Numbered from the stretch's first letter, positions 1 through 7,227 are shown. The stretch is DNA of 10,692 bases from an uncultured Verrucomicrobiota bacterium (GCA_937871685.1 CALMOL010000416.1:1-10692); one strand, 5' to 3'. A program made the numbers and translations. Notes: a model not told the origin generated them from the letters alone.

Positions 1-1
1 C

Positions 2-781
2 TACGCGCGCAACCGCGACGCCCGCGACCTCGAATCCTCCGCCGCCCAGCTCCTCGACGGCTGGAAATTCGACATCGCCCTCGGCGGCGGCGCGGGCGAC
101 TTCCGCGGCGACATGAAGGGCGGCCGCCGCAAGGACCAGCGCGACGTGGACCTCGACGCCCAGCGCCAGGGCCTCCTCCTCGCCCGTAATCCCGCCGAGC
201 TGGACGCCCTCGCCGCCTGGCGCCTGCCCCGCGTCCTCGCCCCGCTGGCCGACGACGCCCTGCCGCCCGCGACCCTGCCCCTGGCCGAGCTCACCCGCCG
301 CGCCATCGAGCTGCTCCAGCTCCGGCCGGGCGGCTACTTCCTCATCATCCACGCCGCCCGCGGCGAGGCCGCCGCGCGCGCGAACCAATCCGAGAAAACC
401 CTCCAGGCCACCCTCGAGCTGGACCGCGCCGTGTCCGTCGCGCGCCAATACGCCGGCAGCAACGCCCTGGTCGTCGTCGCCGGCCTGCACGACACCGGCG
501 GCCTCGCGCTCAACGGCTACCCCCTGCGCACCGACAAGGGCGTGGCCCTGCTCGGCATCAACGTCACCTCCTCCCTGCCCAGCCTCACCTGGGCCACCGG
601 CCCCAACGGCCTGCGCCAGCCCGGCGCCCCGGCCGCCGGCGAGCCCGCCGCCGTCTTCTCCGAGAGCGCCGTCGGCACCGTGGGCGACGTCCTCGTCCTC
701 GCCGCCGGCGAGGGCAGCGACGCCCTCCCGCCCTGGGCCGATGCCGCGCAGATCTTCGAGCTGATCCGGGCGCAGATGTAG
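2..781 (+). CDS. alkaline phosphatase-fold protein, probable pseudoenzyme (C-terminal part, 5' end outside window)
   Basis: The reading frame is open from base 2, so the N-terminus, including any nucleophile serine, lies upstream; 259 residues are visible. Family hallmarks of alkaline phosphatase are present: an ALGGG segment near residues 27-31, the RRKDQRD region, a conserved LAELTRRAIELL helix, then FLII (113-116) and the late HDTGG motif (163-167). In active enzymes the FLMVEG..ID..GH segment and the DH of TADHETGG bind zinc and magnesium. Here the aligned positions read H117 for Glu, E122 for Asp, R126 for His and L162 for Asp; only H163 of the DH pair is kept. The late metal-binding His is apparently Gly (nt 674-676). 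I infer a catalytically dead or strongly altered paralogue, possibly a partner of an active phosphatase upstream. Family assignment is fairly sure; loss of activity is inferred from hand alignment. It is followed by the heptamer palindrome and then ispD. Confidence 0.8.
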   Translation, partial: YARNRDARDLESSAAQLLDGWKFDIALGGGAGDFRGDMKGGRRKDQRDVDLDAQRQGLLLARNPAELDALAAWRLPRVLAPLADDALPPATLPLAELTRRAIELLQLRPGGYFLIIHAARGEAAARANQSEKTLQATLELDRAVSVARQYAGSNALVVVAGLHDTGGLALNGYPLRTDKGVALLGINVTSSLPSLTWATGPNGLRQPGAPAAGEPAAVFSESAVGTVGDVLVLAAGEGSDALPPWADAAQIFELIRAQM

Positions 782-792
782 GCGGCGGGGGA

Positions 793-949
793 AAGCTTCA
801 AGATTCAAGCTTCAAGCCTCAAGGAAGGAGAAAGGGCCGAGAAAGACCGAAAGGAGGAAGGCGCCCGCCCGCTCCGCCTCCTTTCCGTTCCTTGCTCCCC
901 TTTCCCCTTTCCGCCGCTTCCTTGAAGCTTGAAGCTTGAGGCTTTCAGT
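793..949. repeat. heptamer-repeat palindrome 1 (phosphatase-ispD spacer)
   Basis: Four consecutive 7-nt units of AAGCTTC type (one A and one C variant) fill 793-820. Further units, less regular and purine-rich, run on to about 860. After a GC-rich centre the strand becomes pyrimidine-rich (877-912) and then shows three TTGAAGC-type units at 922-942. Bases 805-827 pair with 917-939 at 22 of 23 positions, so the spacer can fold into a long imperfect hairpin with 7-nt register. It begins 12 nt after the upstream stop and ends about 12 nt before the ispD start. Its function is unknown; terminator, mRNA-processing hairpin or selfish repeat are all possible. Confidence 0.8.
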
Positions 950-961
950 CCTTTCCTCCCC

Positions 962-1639
962 ATGGACGCCATCCTCGTCGCCGCCGGATCCTCGCGCCGC
1001 ATGGGCTTCGACAAGATGCTCGCCCCGCTCGCCGGCCGGCCGGTGATCGCGTGGACCATGGCCGCCTTCGAGGCGTGCGCGGACGTGCGGCGCGTCTTCG
1101 TCACCGCCTCCGAGGAGAATGAGAGCACCTTCGCCGCCGTGCTCGCCGGCTTCTCCAAGCTCGGCGGCATCCTCCCCGGCGGCGCGCACCGGCACCTCTC
1201 CGTGTGGCACGGCCTCCAGGCGCTCGGGCCGGACGCCGCCGAATGGGTCGCCGTCCATGACGGCGGCCGGCCCCTCGTCACGCCCACGCTCATCTCCCGC
1301 GTCCTCGCCCGCGCCCGGGAATGCGGCGCCGCCGCCGCCGCCGCCCCCGTGGCCGATACCCTCAAGCTCGCCGACGCCGCCGGCTTCGTGCGCGGAAGCG
1401 TGGACCGCACCCACCTTTGGGGAATGCAGACCCCGCAGATCTTCCGCCGCGCCGATCTCGTGCGCGCCTACGAGTCCGTCCTCGCCGCCGGCGGCCTCGT
1501 CACCGACGAAGTCTCCGCCCTGCAAGCCACCGGTGCCCGCGTCGCCCTCGTCCCGCCGGACGAGGCGAATTTCAAGGTTACCTGGCCCGCCGATATCACC
1601 CTCGCCGCCCAGGTGTTGGCGGCGCGAAACCCGCCCTAA
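962..1639 (+). CDS. ispD: 2-C-methyl-D-erythritol 4-phosphate cytidylyltransferase (IspD)
   Basis: It transfers CMP from CTP to 2-C-methyl-D-erythritol 4-phosphate (EC 2.7.7.60), the third step of the cytosolic MEP isoprenoid pathway. The 225-residue length is normal. The nucleotide-binding N-terminus AAGSSRRMGFDK (residues 7-18) has FDK where many homologues have PKQ. VHDGGRP (98-104) corresponds to the usual VHDAARP. DTLK (132-135), LWGMQTPQIF (152-161), TDE (181-183) and FKVTWPAD (204-211) complete the family signature. I chose ATG 962 because the in-frame TTG at 929 lies inside the upstream repeat and would add 11 non-homologous residues. There is no Shine-Dalgarno sequence; the start follows a C/T tract. 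An alanine run encoded by GCC codons (around 1327-1348) is a small low-complexity stretch. The gene ends against a convergent inverted repeat facing the helicase gene. Confidence 0.95.
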   Translation: MDAILVAAGSSRRMGFDKMLAPLAGRPVIAWTMAAFEACADVRRVFVTASEENESTFAAVLAGFSKLGGILPGGAHRHLSVWHGLQALGPDAAEWVAVHDGGRPLVTPTLISRVLARARECGAAAAAAPVADTLKLADAAGFVRGSVDRTHLWGMQTPQIFRRADLVRAYESVLAAGGLVTDEVSALQATGARVALVPPDEANFKVTWPADITLAAQVLAARNPP

Positions 1640-1702
1640 GAGCCTATCCGACAGATACTCATCTCCCAGAAGCAAAGGGGGCTTATTCGGATAGGCTTTT
1701 AG
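1638..1702. terminator. convergent inverted repeat: bidirectional terminator or small MITE-like element
   Basis: A perfect 11-bp inverted repeat, agcctatccga at 1641-1651 and its complement at 1687-1697, extends to about 12 of 13 pairs and is followed by TTTT. It lies between the convergent ispD and helicase genes, which suits a factor-independent terminator usable from both strands. However, the 35-nt loop is long. Both ends also abut a TA dinucleotide (1637-1638 and 1701-1702 region), so a tiny TA-flanked element with terminal inverted repeats is an alternative. The left TA would lie in the ispD stop codon. The rest of the spacer to 1795 shows nothing else convincing. Confidence 0.55.
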
Positions 1703-1795
1703 GCCGGACCGAGGACGCTCTCGTCTCCGGCGAGGGCATTTTCCATCGGAAGGCAGCAATTTTTGCCGGAGGCCCGTGCCAGCCGGCTCGGCTTC

Positions 1796-3817
1796 TTACA
1801 GCACCTCCAGCGGACACTTCGGGAGGGCGGCGAGGAAGGCGCGGCCGTAGGGCTTGGTCACCACGCGCGGATCGAGGATCGCCACGATGCCCTTGTCTTG
1901 CTTGGAGCGGATGAGGCGTCCCACTCCCTGGCGCAGGCGCAAGATCGCCTCGGGCAGCGACAGTTCGCGAAAGGGGTCGCCGCCGTTGGCCTCGATCATC
2001 TCGGTGCGCGCCTCGGTCAGCGGGTGGTCCGGCGGCAGGAAGGGTAGGCGGGTGATGATCACGTTCGAGAGCGCTTCGCCGGCCACGTCCACGCCGTTCC
2101 AAAACGACTCGGCGCCGAAGAGCACCGCAGGCGCGGCGTCCTTGCGGCGGAATTCCGCGAGCATCTGCTTGCGCGACAGGTCGCCGCCCTGCACAAACGA
2201 GCGCCAGCCGCGCGCGGCGATCCATTTCTCGGTCTTCTCCGCCACCGAGCGGAGCGTGCGGTGGCTCGTGAAGAGCACGAACGCGCGGCCCCCGGAGCGC
2301 TCCAGAAACTCCTGCGTCCAGTGCGCGAGCTGGTCCTCGTATTTGGCGTCGCGCGGGTCGGGCATTCCGCGGACGGCGAAGAGGCGCATCTGCTTCTCGA
2401 AGTCGAAGGGCGAGCCGACCTTGAGCGCGTCCACGTCGGCGGTGTCCGCGCCGATCCGCGAGCGGAACCACGCGAGCTGGGAGTCGCCCGTGCCGCCCAC
2501 CGAGAGCGTGGCGCTCGTCATCACCACGGTGTTGTTCGGCCGGAAGAGCAGCGCGCGCAGCCGGCTGGCCAAGTCCACCGGGGCGGCGTTGAGGGAGTGG
2601 CTGTCGCGGCCCCAGGTGCCGGTCGTGCGCTCTACCCAATACACCGAGCTGGCGTCGGCCTGCGCCAGGAACTCGGCCGTCCCCGACCGCACGGCGGCAA
2701 GGCGGCGCGCGTGATCGAGCAGCTCGAGCCGGCCGGCGTCATCATCCTCACCGAGCTTCTTGGCCGCGGCGGCGAGCGCTTCCTGCGCGGCGAGCAGCGG
2801 GCGGGCGAGCGAGTCGGCCACCAGCTCCGGCCGGCGCACGCGGACCTCGCGGCCGTTTTCCTTGAACTTCGCGGCCTCGGCGACCTGCCGGAAAAACTCA
2901 TCGTTTGCGTCCAGCGCGCGGCCCACGGCCTCCACCGGCTCGCCGAGGCGCAGGCGGGAAAGGAGGCCCTTCTTCGTGCGCGGGTTCCACAGGCGGAAAA
3001 GTTGGTGGCGAATGGCTGCCTGCGACACGCTCAAGCCGACGAGCCGCGCCGCGACCGCTTCCACGGTGTGCGCCTCGTCGAAGATCACGAAGTCATCGGG
3101 GAACAGGTAGCCGGTGTCGCGGTTCTCCACGTCCTCCTGCCCGGCGAGCAGGGTGAAGAAGAGCGTGTGGTTGAGCACGATCACGTCGGCCTCGGCCAGC
3201 CGGCGGCGCGCGTCCTGGTAGAAGCAGCCCGAGTCCGGCGGGCAGGTCTTGGCCGAGCACAGGTGAGGCTCGGAGCATACCTCGGCCCACACGGCGCCCT
3301 CGGGCTGGAAGGGTAGGTCGGAAAGCGTGCCGTCACGCGTGTCACGCGCCCAACGGGCGATGCGCTCCAGCTCGGCGCGCTGCGAGTCGGGGAAAAGTTC
3401 CTCCTGCCCGGCCAGGGCGCGCGCGAGGCGGCGGGGGCAGAGGTAGTTCCCCCGGCCCTTGGCGAGCGCGGCCTTGAACTCCAGCTGCGGGTGGAGCTTG
3501 GCGAGCAGCGGGAGATCTTTCTCCATGAGCTGCTCCTGCAGATTGATGGTGTGCGTGGAGACGAGCGCCTTGCGCCCGGCGGTAACGGCGTGACGCACCG
3601 CCGGCACGAGGTAGGCGAGCGACTTGCCCACGCCCGTGGCCGCCTCGGCGACGAGGTGGCGGCGCTGGCTGAGCGCGTCGGCCACCGCGCCCGCCATGAG
3701 CTGCTGGCCGGCGCGGAACTCGTATTCCTTCGCCTTTGCCATCGGCCCGTCCGCCGCGAAGAACGCGCGCACCTCGGCGGCGAAGCCGGCGTTCATCTCG
3801 GTGGTAAGGGCGATCAT
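1796..3817 (-). CDS. dinG: DinG/XPD-family ATP-dependent DNA helicase with Fe-S cluster motif
   Basis: A superfamily 2 helicase predicted to unwind DNA 5' to 3' during repair or replication restart, at 673 residues close to the usual DinG length. Walker A ATGVGKS lies at residues 60-66 and motif Ia THTINLQEQ soon after. The DEAH box is at 247-250. C-terminal motifs include WNGVDV with its EALSNVIITRLPF continuation and the arginine-finger segment QGVGRLIRS near the end. Cysteines at 127, 187, 192 and 198 reproduce the C...C-x4-C-x5-C spacing of the 4Fe-4S ligands in DinG; an extra Cys at 181 sits close by. I start at the ATG complement 3815-3817 because the longer reading to 3880 runs into the palindrome and adds unconserved residues; ATG at 3794-3796 is also possible. 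It is convergent with ispD and divergent from the nucleotidyltransferase pair. DinG versus a sister XPD-like helicase cannot be settled by eye. Confidence 0.9.
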   Translation of the reverse strand: MIALTTEMNAGFAAEVRAFFAADGPMAKAKEYEFRAGQQLMAGAVADALSQRRHLVAEAATGVGKSLAYLVPAVRHAVTAGRKALVSTHTINLQEQLMEKDLPLLAKLHPQLEFKAALAKGRGNYLCPRRLARALAGQEELFPDSQRAELERIARWARDTRDGTLSDLPFQPEGAVWAEVCSEPHLCSAKTCPPDSGCFYQDARRRLAEADVIVLNHTLFFTLLAGQEDVENRDTGYLFPDDFVIFDEAHTVEAVAARLVGLSVSQAAIRHQLFRLWNPRTKKGLLSRLRLGEPVEAVGRALDANDEFFRQVAEAAKFKENGREVRVRRPELVADSLARPLLAAQEALAAAAKKLGEDDDAGRLELLDHARRLAAVRSGTAEFLAQADASSVYWVERTTGTWGRDSHSLNAAPVDLASRLRALLFRPNNTVVMTSATLSVGGTGDSQLAWFRSRIGADTADVDALKVGSPFDFEKQMRLFAVRGMPDPRDAKYEDQLAHWTQEFLERSGGRAFVLFTSHRTLRSVAEKTEKWIAARGWRSFVQGGDLSRKQMLAEFRRKDAAPAVLFGAESFWNGVDVAGEALSNVIITRLPFLPPDHPLTEARTEMIEANGGDPFRELSLPEAILRLRQGVGRLIRSKQDKGIVAILDPRVVTKPYGRAFLAALPKCPLEVL

Positions 3818-3878
3818 GCGGAAAAATTCGAGGCCCAAGATGGAAGCGGCCGGCCCCGTGCCAAGCCGAAAGGCAATC

Positions 3879-3984
3879 ACTTGGAGTGCGGTGGCAAGCG
3901 TCAGCGCGACACCACCTTTGCCTTGTTACCGCGGTTTTGATCCGAAGGCGGTGTCGCGCTGACGCTTGCCACCGCACTCCAAGT
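3879..3984. repeat. long palindrome with perfect 35-bp arms (REP-like element A)
   Basis: Bases 3879-3913 are the exact reverse complement of 3950-3984. After one mismatch the pairing continues for four more bases (to 3918/3945), leaving a loop of about 26 nt. The outer part reads TTGGAGTGCGGTGGCAAGC on the + strand, sharing GCGGTGGCAAGC (3888-3899) with the element at 5789-5946. It lies in the 182-bp spacer between the divergently transcribed helicase and nucleotidyltransferase genes, so it overlaps or displaces their promoters. It carries no gene. Frames that read through it give only spurious N-terminal extensions of both neighbours. Confidence 0.9.
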
Positions 3985-3999
3985 CGCGAACTCTGCTGC

Positions 4000-4929
4000 G
4001 TGCTGTCGCCCCCTGATCGTCCTCCCGGACCGCCCGCCGGCACGCAAGTGGTGGCGCGCGTGGAAATCAGGGGCAGCGGCGGCGCCGTCGTGCATCCGTG
4101 CGGCGCGGTGGGGATCGTCACCCGCACGCCGGCCGTGACGGGCGAGCCGTGGCTGGTGCGCTTTCCGGACGGATTCGAGCAAACGCTGCGCGCCGGCGAG
4201 TTCGAGCCGTTGCGCGAATGGCAGGAGCCTGGTTCGATTCCGCTGGCCGACGGGCTCGACCTCGCCGCAGCGACGATCCTGGAGGTGACGGCCGGTTCGC
4301 GCGCGCATGGCATGGGCGGGGAGGATTCCGACACCGATGTTCGCGGCGTGTTCCTCGCGCCGGCGGAGATGACGTGGTCGCTCTTCGGCGCGCCGGAAAT
4401 CATCGAGGACCATGCTGCGCAAGCGGTGCATTGGGAGCTGCGGAAGTTCCTCGTGCTCGCCCTCAAGGCCAATCCCGCCGCGCTGGAGGTGCTCTGGTCG
4501 CCGCTCGTGCGCCGGGAGACGAACCTCGGCGCGGCGCTCCGCGCGCTTCGCCCGCGTCTGCTCTCGACGATGGTCTTCCAGACCTACAACGGCTACGCGC
4601 TCTCGCAGTTCAAAAAGATCGAGCAGGACCGGCGCAATCTCGGCGAGGTGCGCTGGAAGCACGCGATGCACCTGCTGCGCTTGCTTCTCACCGGTGCCGC
4701 GGCGCTCCGCTCCGGCGAGGTGCCCGTGCGCGTGGAGGAGTCCGCGGCCCAGGAGCGCCTTCTCGCCGTGAAGCGCGGCGAGGTCCCGTGGGACGAGGTC
4801 GAGGCATGGAGACGCGAGTTGCACGCGGAGTTCGAGCGCGCGCTGGCCGCCGCGGCCGTCCCGGACCGGCCGGACTACGCCGCGGCCAATGCTTTCCTGC
4901 TGCGCGCCCGGCGCGGGGCGGCCGGGTGA
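4000..4929 (+). CDS. RlaP-like nucleotidyltransferase with N-terminal beta-type domain
   Basis: A DNA polymerase beta-fold nucleotidyltransferase of the RlaP (PF10127/COG3541) type. AGSRAHG (98-104) supplies the GS signature. EDSDTDVRG (108-116) supplies the metal-binding acidic residues D111 and D113. The family's C-terminal helix KHAMHLLRLL is near 220-229. Residues about 15-72 form an added domain rich in predicted beta strands (GAVGIVTR, WLVRFPDGFEQTL) that precedes this family in other bacteria as I recall it. The substrate is unknown; RlaP members occur in RNA-repair operons, but no RNA ligase or kinase is visible here. GTG 4000 is my best start because it keeps the PPAGTQVV segment; GTG 4048 or 4051 are alternatives. 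The longer frame from 3886 is translated palindrome and is rejected. No Shine-Dalgarno sequence is seen. The 43-bp gap to the next gene suggests co-transcription. Confidence 0.75.
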   Translation: MLSPPDRPPGPPAGTQVVARVEIRGSGGAVVHPCGAVGIVTRTPAVTGEPWLVRFPDGFEQTLRAGEFEPLREWQEPGSIPLADGLDLAAATILEVTAGSRAHGMGGEDSDTDVRGVFLAPAEMTWSLFGAPEIIEDHAAQAVHWELRKFLVLALKANPAALEVLWSPLVRRETNLGAALRALRPRLLSTMVFQTYNGYALSQFKKIEQDRRNLGEVRWKHAMHLLRLLLTGAAALRSGEVPVRVEESAAQERLLAVKRGEVPWDEVEAWRRELHAEFERALAAAAVPDRPDYAAANAFLLRARRGAAG

Positions 4930-4972
4930 TCTCCGCGGTTGCCGGCGGGCGCGGGCGGGATAACGCGCAGGC

Positions 4973-5737
4973 ATGGATCTTACTGATCCGCGCCTTTCTA
5001 CCGTTGTGCGCGCCCAGCCCTACCCGCTCGTGTTCGTCACGGTGTCCGGGGCGCACCTCTATGGATTCCCGTCGCCGGATTCCGACTGGGATTTGCGCGG
5101 GATGCACGTCCTGCCGCTGCGCGAGGTGGTCGGGATGGACCTGCGCGACGAGACCATCCAGACCTCTCCGCCCGCTGGCGGCCTCGACGTGGACCTCGTG
5201 AGCCACGACGCGCGCAAATTCTTCGGCCTGCTGCTAAAGAAGAACGGCTACGTTTTGGAACAACTCCTCTCGCCCCTGGTGCTCCACACCACGCCCGCGC
5301 ACATTGAGCTACGCGAAATTGCCCGTGGTTGCGTCACGCAAAATCATTATCATCACTACGCCGGATTCGCGCGGACCTCGTGGGAGCTGTTCCTCAAGGA
5401 ATCACCGCGTCGGGTGAAGCCGCTGCTTTACACCTACCGCGTGCTGCTCACGGGGATCCATCTCCTGCGCACCGGCGAGGTGGAGGCGAATCTCGTGCGC
5501 TTGAACGAGGAGTTTCGCCTGCCGCAGGTGCCGGGCCTCGTGGCGCAAAAGCTCGCCGGCCCCGAGCAGGGCGCTTTGGACGATGCTGACATCCCCTTCC
5601 ATGAGCGGGAGTTCCAGCGCCTCGATGCGGAACTGGCCGCCGCGCGCGATGCCAGCCCGCTGCCGGAACTGCCCACGGCGCGCGCTGCTTTGAACGATTT
5701 GCTGGTGCGCCTGCGGCTGGCGGAGGGACGCGAATGA
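4973..5737 (+). CDS. RlaP-like nucleotidyltransferase, second of a tandem pair
   Basis: 254 residues in the same broad family as the upstream gene but clearly divergent from it and without the extra N-terminal domain. SGAHLYGF (25-32) and PDSDWDLRG (35-43) form the nucleotidyltransferase core with acidic residues D38 and D40. NGYVLEQLLSPLV (91-103) and KPLLYTYRVLLTGIHLL (149-165) are characteristic of this family. The order of two such genes, the first with an N-terminal beta domain, suggests a conserved pair that could form a heteromer or act on the same RNA or nucleotide substrate; that is inference. It starts at ATG 4973 with no obvious ribosome binding site and ends just before the REP-like repeat region. 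No toxin, ligase or kinase gene adjoins it, so the biological role stays open. Confidence 0.8.
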   Translation: MDLTDPRLSTVVRAQPYPLVFVTVSGAHLYGFPSPDSDWDLRGMHVLPLREVVGMDLRDETIQTSPPAGGLDVDLVSHDARKFFGLLLKKNGYVLEQLLSPLVLHTTPAHIELREIARGCVTQNHYHHYAGFARTSWELFLKESPRRVKPLLYTYRVLLTGIHLLRTGEVEANLVRLNEEFRLPQVPGLVAQKLAGPEQGALDDADIPFHEREFQRLDAELAAARDASPLPELPTARAALNDLLVRLRLAEGRE

Positions 5738-5788
5738 ACGATCACAAAACCGTGATGCCCTTGAAGTTTCCGCGCTGCGAGGTCGAGC

Positions 5789-5946
5789 CGCGTTGTGGAG
5801 TGCGGGAGCTTGCTCCCGCTGTCCTGCCGGCCGCGCCACGACCCGAGCTAGCGAAAGGGAGGCGGCGCGGCGGATCGAAGCCCGGTGGCCCGCTTCCCGT
5901 CGAAACGGCAGGAAAGCGGTGGCAAGCCACCGCATTCCACAACGCG
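5789..5946. repeat. BIME-like pair of facing REP hairpins (element B)
   Basis: The 41-nt segments 5789-5829 and 5906-5946 are inverted copies matching at 35 of 41 positions. Each contains its own small hairpin: GCGGGAGCTTGCTCCCGC at 5802-5819 and GCGGTGGCAAGCCACCGC at 5915-5932. Four of the six differences are two compensatory base-pair swaps inside these stems. This is the design of paired REP sequences (BIME). The remainder of the 278-bp spacer (5738-5788, 5947-6015) shows no gene or clear signal. Confidence 0.85.
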
Positions 5947-6015
5947 TCTGACCTGCCGCAAGCCGATTGAGGCGAAGGCGAGGTTTGAGAAGCTACACAA
6001 CCCTCGATCTTTCCC

Positions 6016-7227
6016 ATGCCCTCCGTCCTCCTCGTCACGCGCACCTACCCGCCGGACCATGCGGCGGTCGGTCAGCTCACGGCGGACCTCGCCGGGGAAC
6101 TGGCCCGGCGCGGCTGGCGCGTGGGCGTGGCCACGGCCGCGGCGGACCCGGCGGGGGCGCACCGGCCGCCGCCGGGCGGGCAGGTGGAACGCGCGGCGGC
6201 GGGCGTGGCGTTCACGCGCGCCTCGCACCTGCGGCGGATGCTTGCCTACCTCGCGCTGTATCCAGCGCTCGTCCGAGCGGCGCGGCGCTTGGGCCGCGGG
6301 TGGGACGTCGTCGTCACCACGACCGACCCGCCGCTCCAGGCATTGCTCGGGCCGTTGCTGCGGCGCGGCGGGCGATTGATCCATTGGTCGCAGGACTTGT
6401 ATCCCGAGCTGGCCGAGGAGCTGGGCGTGCTTCGGCGCGGCGGAATCCTGGCGCGGACGCTGCGCGCGCTGTCCAGGGGAGCGATGCGGCGCTGCGATGG
6501 GCTCACCGCGCCCGGCCGCTGCATGGCGGAGCGCCTCCGGGCGCGCGGCCTGCCGGTGGAAAAGATCACCGTCGCCCCGAACTGGTCGGACGCCGCGCCG
6601 CCGGCGCACCTGCTCCCTCCCGACGCGGCAGCAAGTTCGCCCGCCCGCGCGACGCTTGGCCTTGGGCCGGAACGCTTCGTGGCGATGTATTCGGGCAACC
6701 TTGGCCTCGCTCATCCCTTCGGCGCGATCCTCGGCGCGGCGGAGATCTTGCGCGCGCGGCGGCCGGAGATCACGTTCGCGATGGTGGGCGAGGGGCCGCG
6801 CCTCGCGGAGGTGCGCGCGGCGGCCGCGGCGCGGGGGTTGGACAACATGGCTTTCCATCCGCCCCGGGCGTGGCGCGATCTGCCGGAATCGCTCGCGGCG
6901 GCGGACGCGCACTTGGTCACGATGTGGGAGCGCCTGAACGGCCTCGTGGTGCCGAGCAAGTTCTACGGCGTGCTGGCGGCGGGCCGGCCGTGCCTCTTTG
7001 CGGGGCCGGCCGGCTCCGAGGTGGCGCGCACGATCACGGAGCGTGACTGCGGAGAGGTGGTCGGCGAAGAAGATGCCCTCGCGCTGGCCGCCGCGCTGGA
7101 GCGGCTCGCGGCCGATCCCGCACTCCGCCGCGCCCAGGCGGAAAACGCCCGCCGGGCCGCGGCCGACTTCACGCTGCGCGCGGCGACCGGCCGCCTGGAG
7201 CGCGCATGGGGCGAAAGCGGCGCTTGA
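6016..7227 (+). CDS. GT4-family glycosyltransferase (WbuB/WcaI-like)
   Basis: A GT-B fold glycosyltransferase of 403 residues expected to add a sugar to a lipid-linked polysaccharide intermediate on the cytoplasmic side of the membrane. The N-terminus has a Rossmann-type strand followed by RTYPPDHAAVG. The middle has HWSQDLYPE (123-131), typical of WbuB/WcaI-like enzymes. The donor-binding half shows YSGNLGLAHPF (225-235) and VGEGPR (257-262). ERLNGLVVPSKFYGVLAAG (305-323) corresponds to the family's ExxGxxxPSK nucleotide-sugar binding motif. ATG 6016 follows a C/T tract and leaves the family N-terminus intact. It is the first gene of a + strand polysaccharide cluster and stops 41 bp before the sugar transferase gene. 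Donor and acceptor sugars cannot be told from the sequence. Confidence 0.9.
   Translation: MPSVLLVTRTYPPDHAAVGQLTADLAGELARRGWRVGVATAAADPAGAHRPPPGGQVERAAAGVAFTRASHLRRMLAYLALYPALVRAARRLGRGWDVVVTTTDPPLQALLGPLLRRGGRLIHWSQDLYPELAEELGVLRRGGILARTLRALSRGAMRRCDGLTAPGRCMAERLRARGLPVEKITVAPNWSDAAPPAHLLPPDAAASSPARATLGLGPERFVAMYSGNLGLAHPFGAILGAAEILRARRPEITFAMVGEGPRLAEVRAAAAARGLDNMAFHPPRAWRDLPESLAAADAHLVTMWERLNGLVVPSKFYGVLAAGRPCLFAGPAGSEVARTITERDCGEVVGEEDALALAAALERLAADPALRRAQAENARRAAADFTLRAATGRLERAWGESGA

Noticed and set aside
793..949. CRISPR-like array in the heptamer spacers
   Set aside because: Units are 7 nt, contiguous and degenerate, with no unique spacers and no cas genes nearby.
1327..1350. GCC trinucleotide run inside ispD as a possible phase-variable repeat
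   Set aside because: A three-base unit changes alanine number without shifting frame, and such runs are common in GC-rich genes.
3886..3999. N-terminal extension of the first nucleotidyltransferase from GTG 3886
   Set aside because: The residues come from reading through the 35-bp palindrome; homology begins only near PPAGTQVV.
3342..4472. 376-residue minus-strand open frame spanning the palindrome and part of the helicase
   Set aside because: It overlaps the helicase in another frame and crosses the palindrome; the residues are low-complexity Arg/Ala/Gly-rich.
5738..5970. 78-residue + strand open frame after the second nucleotidyltransferase
   Set aside because: It is mostly translation of the REP-like pair and has no independent support.
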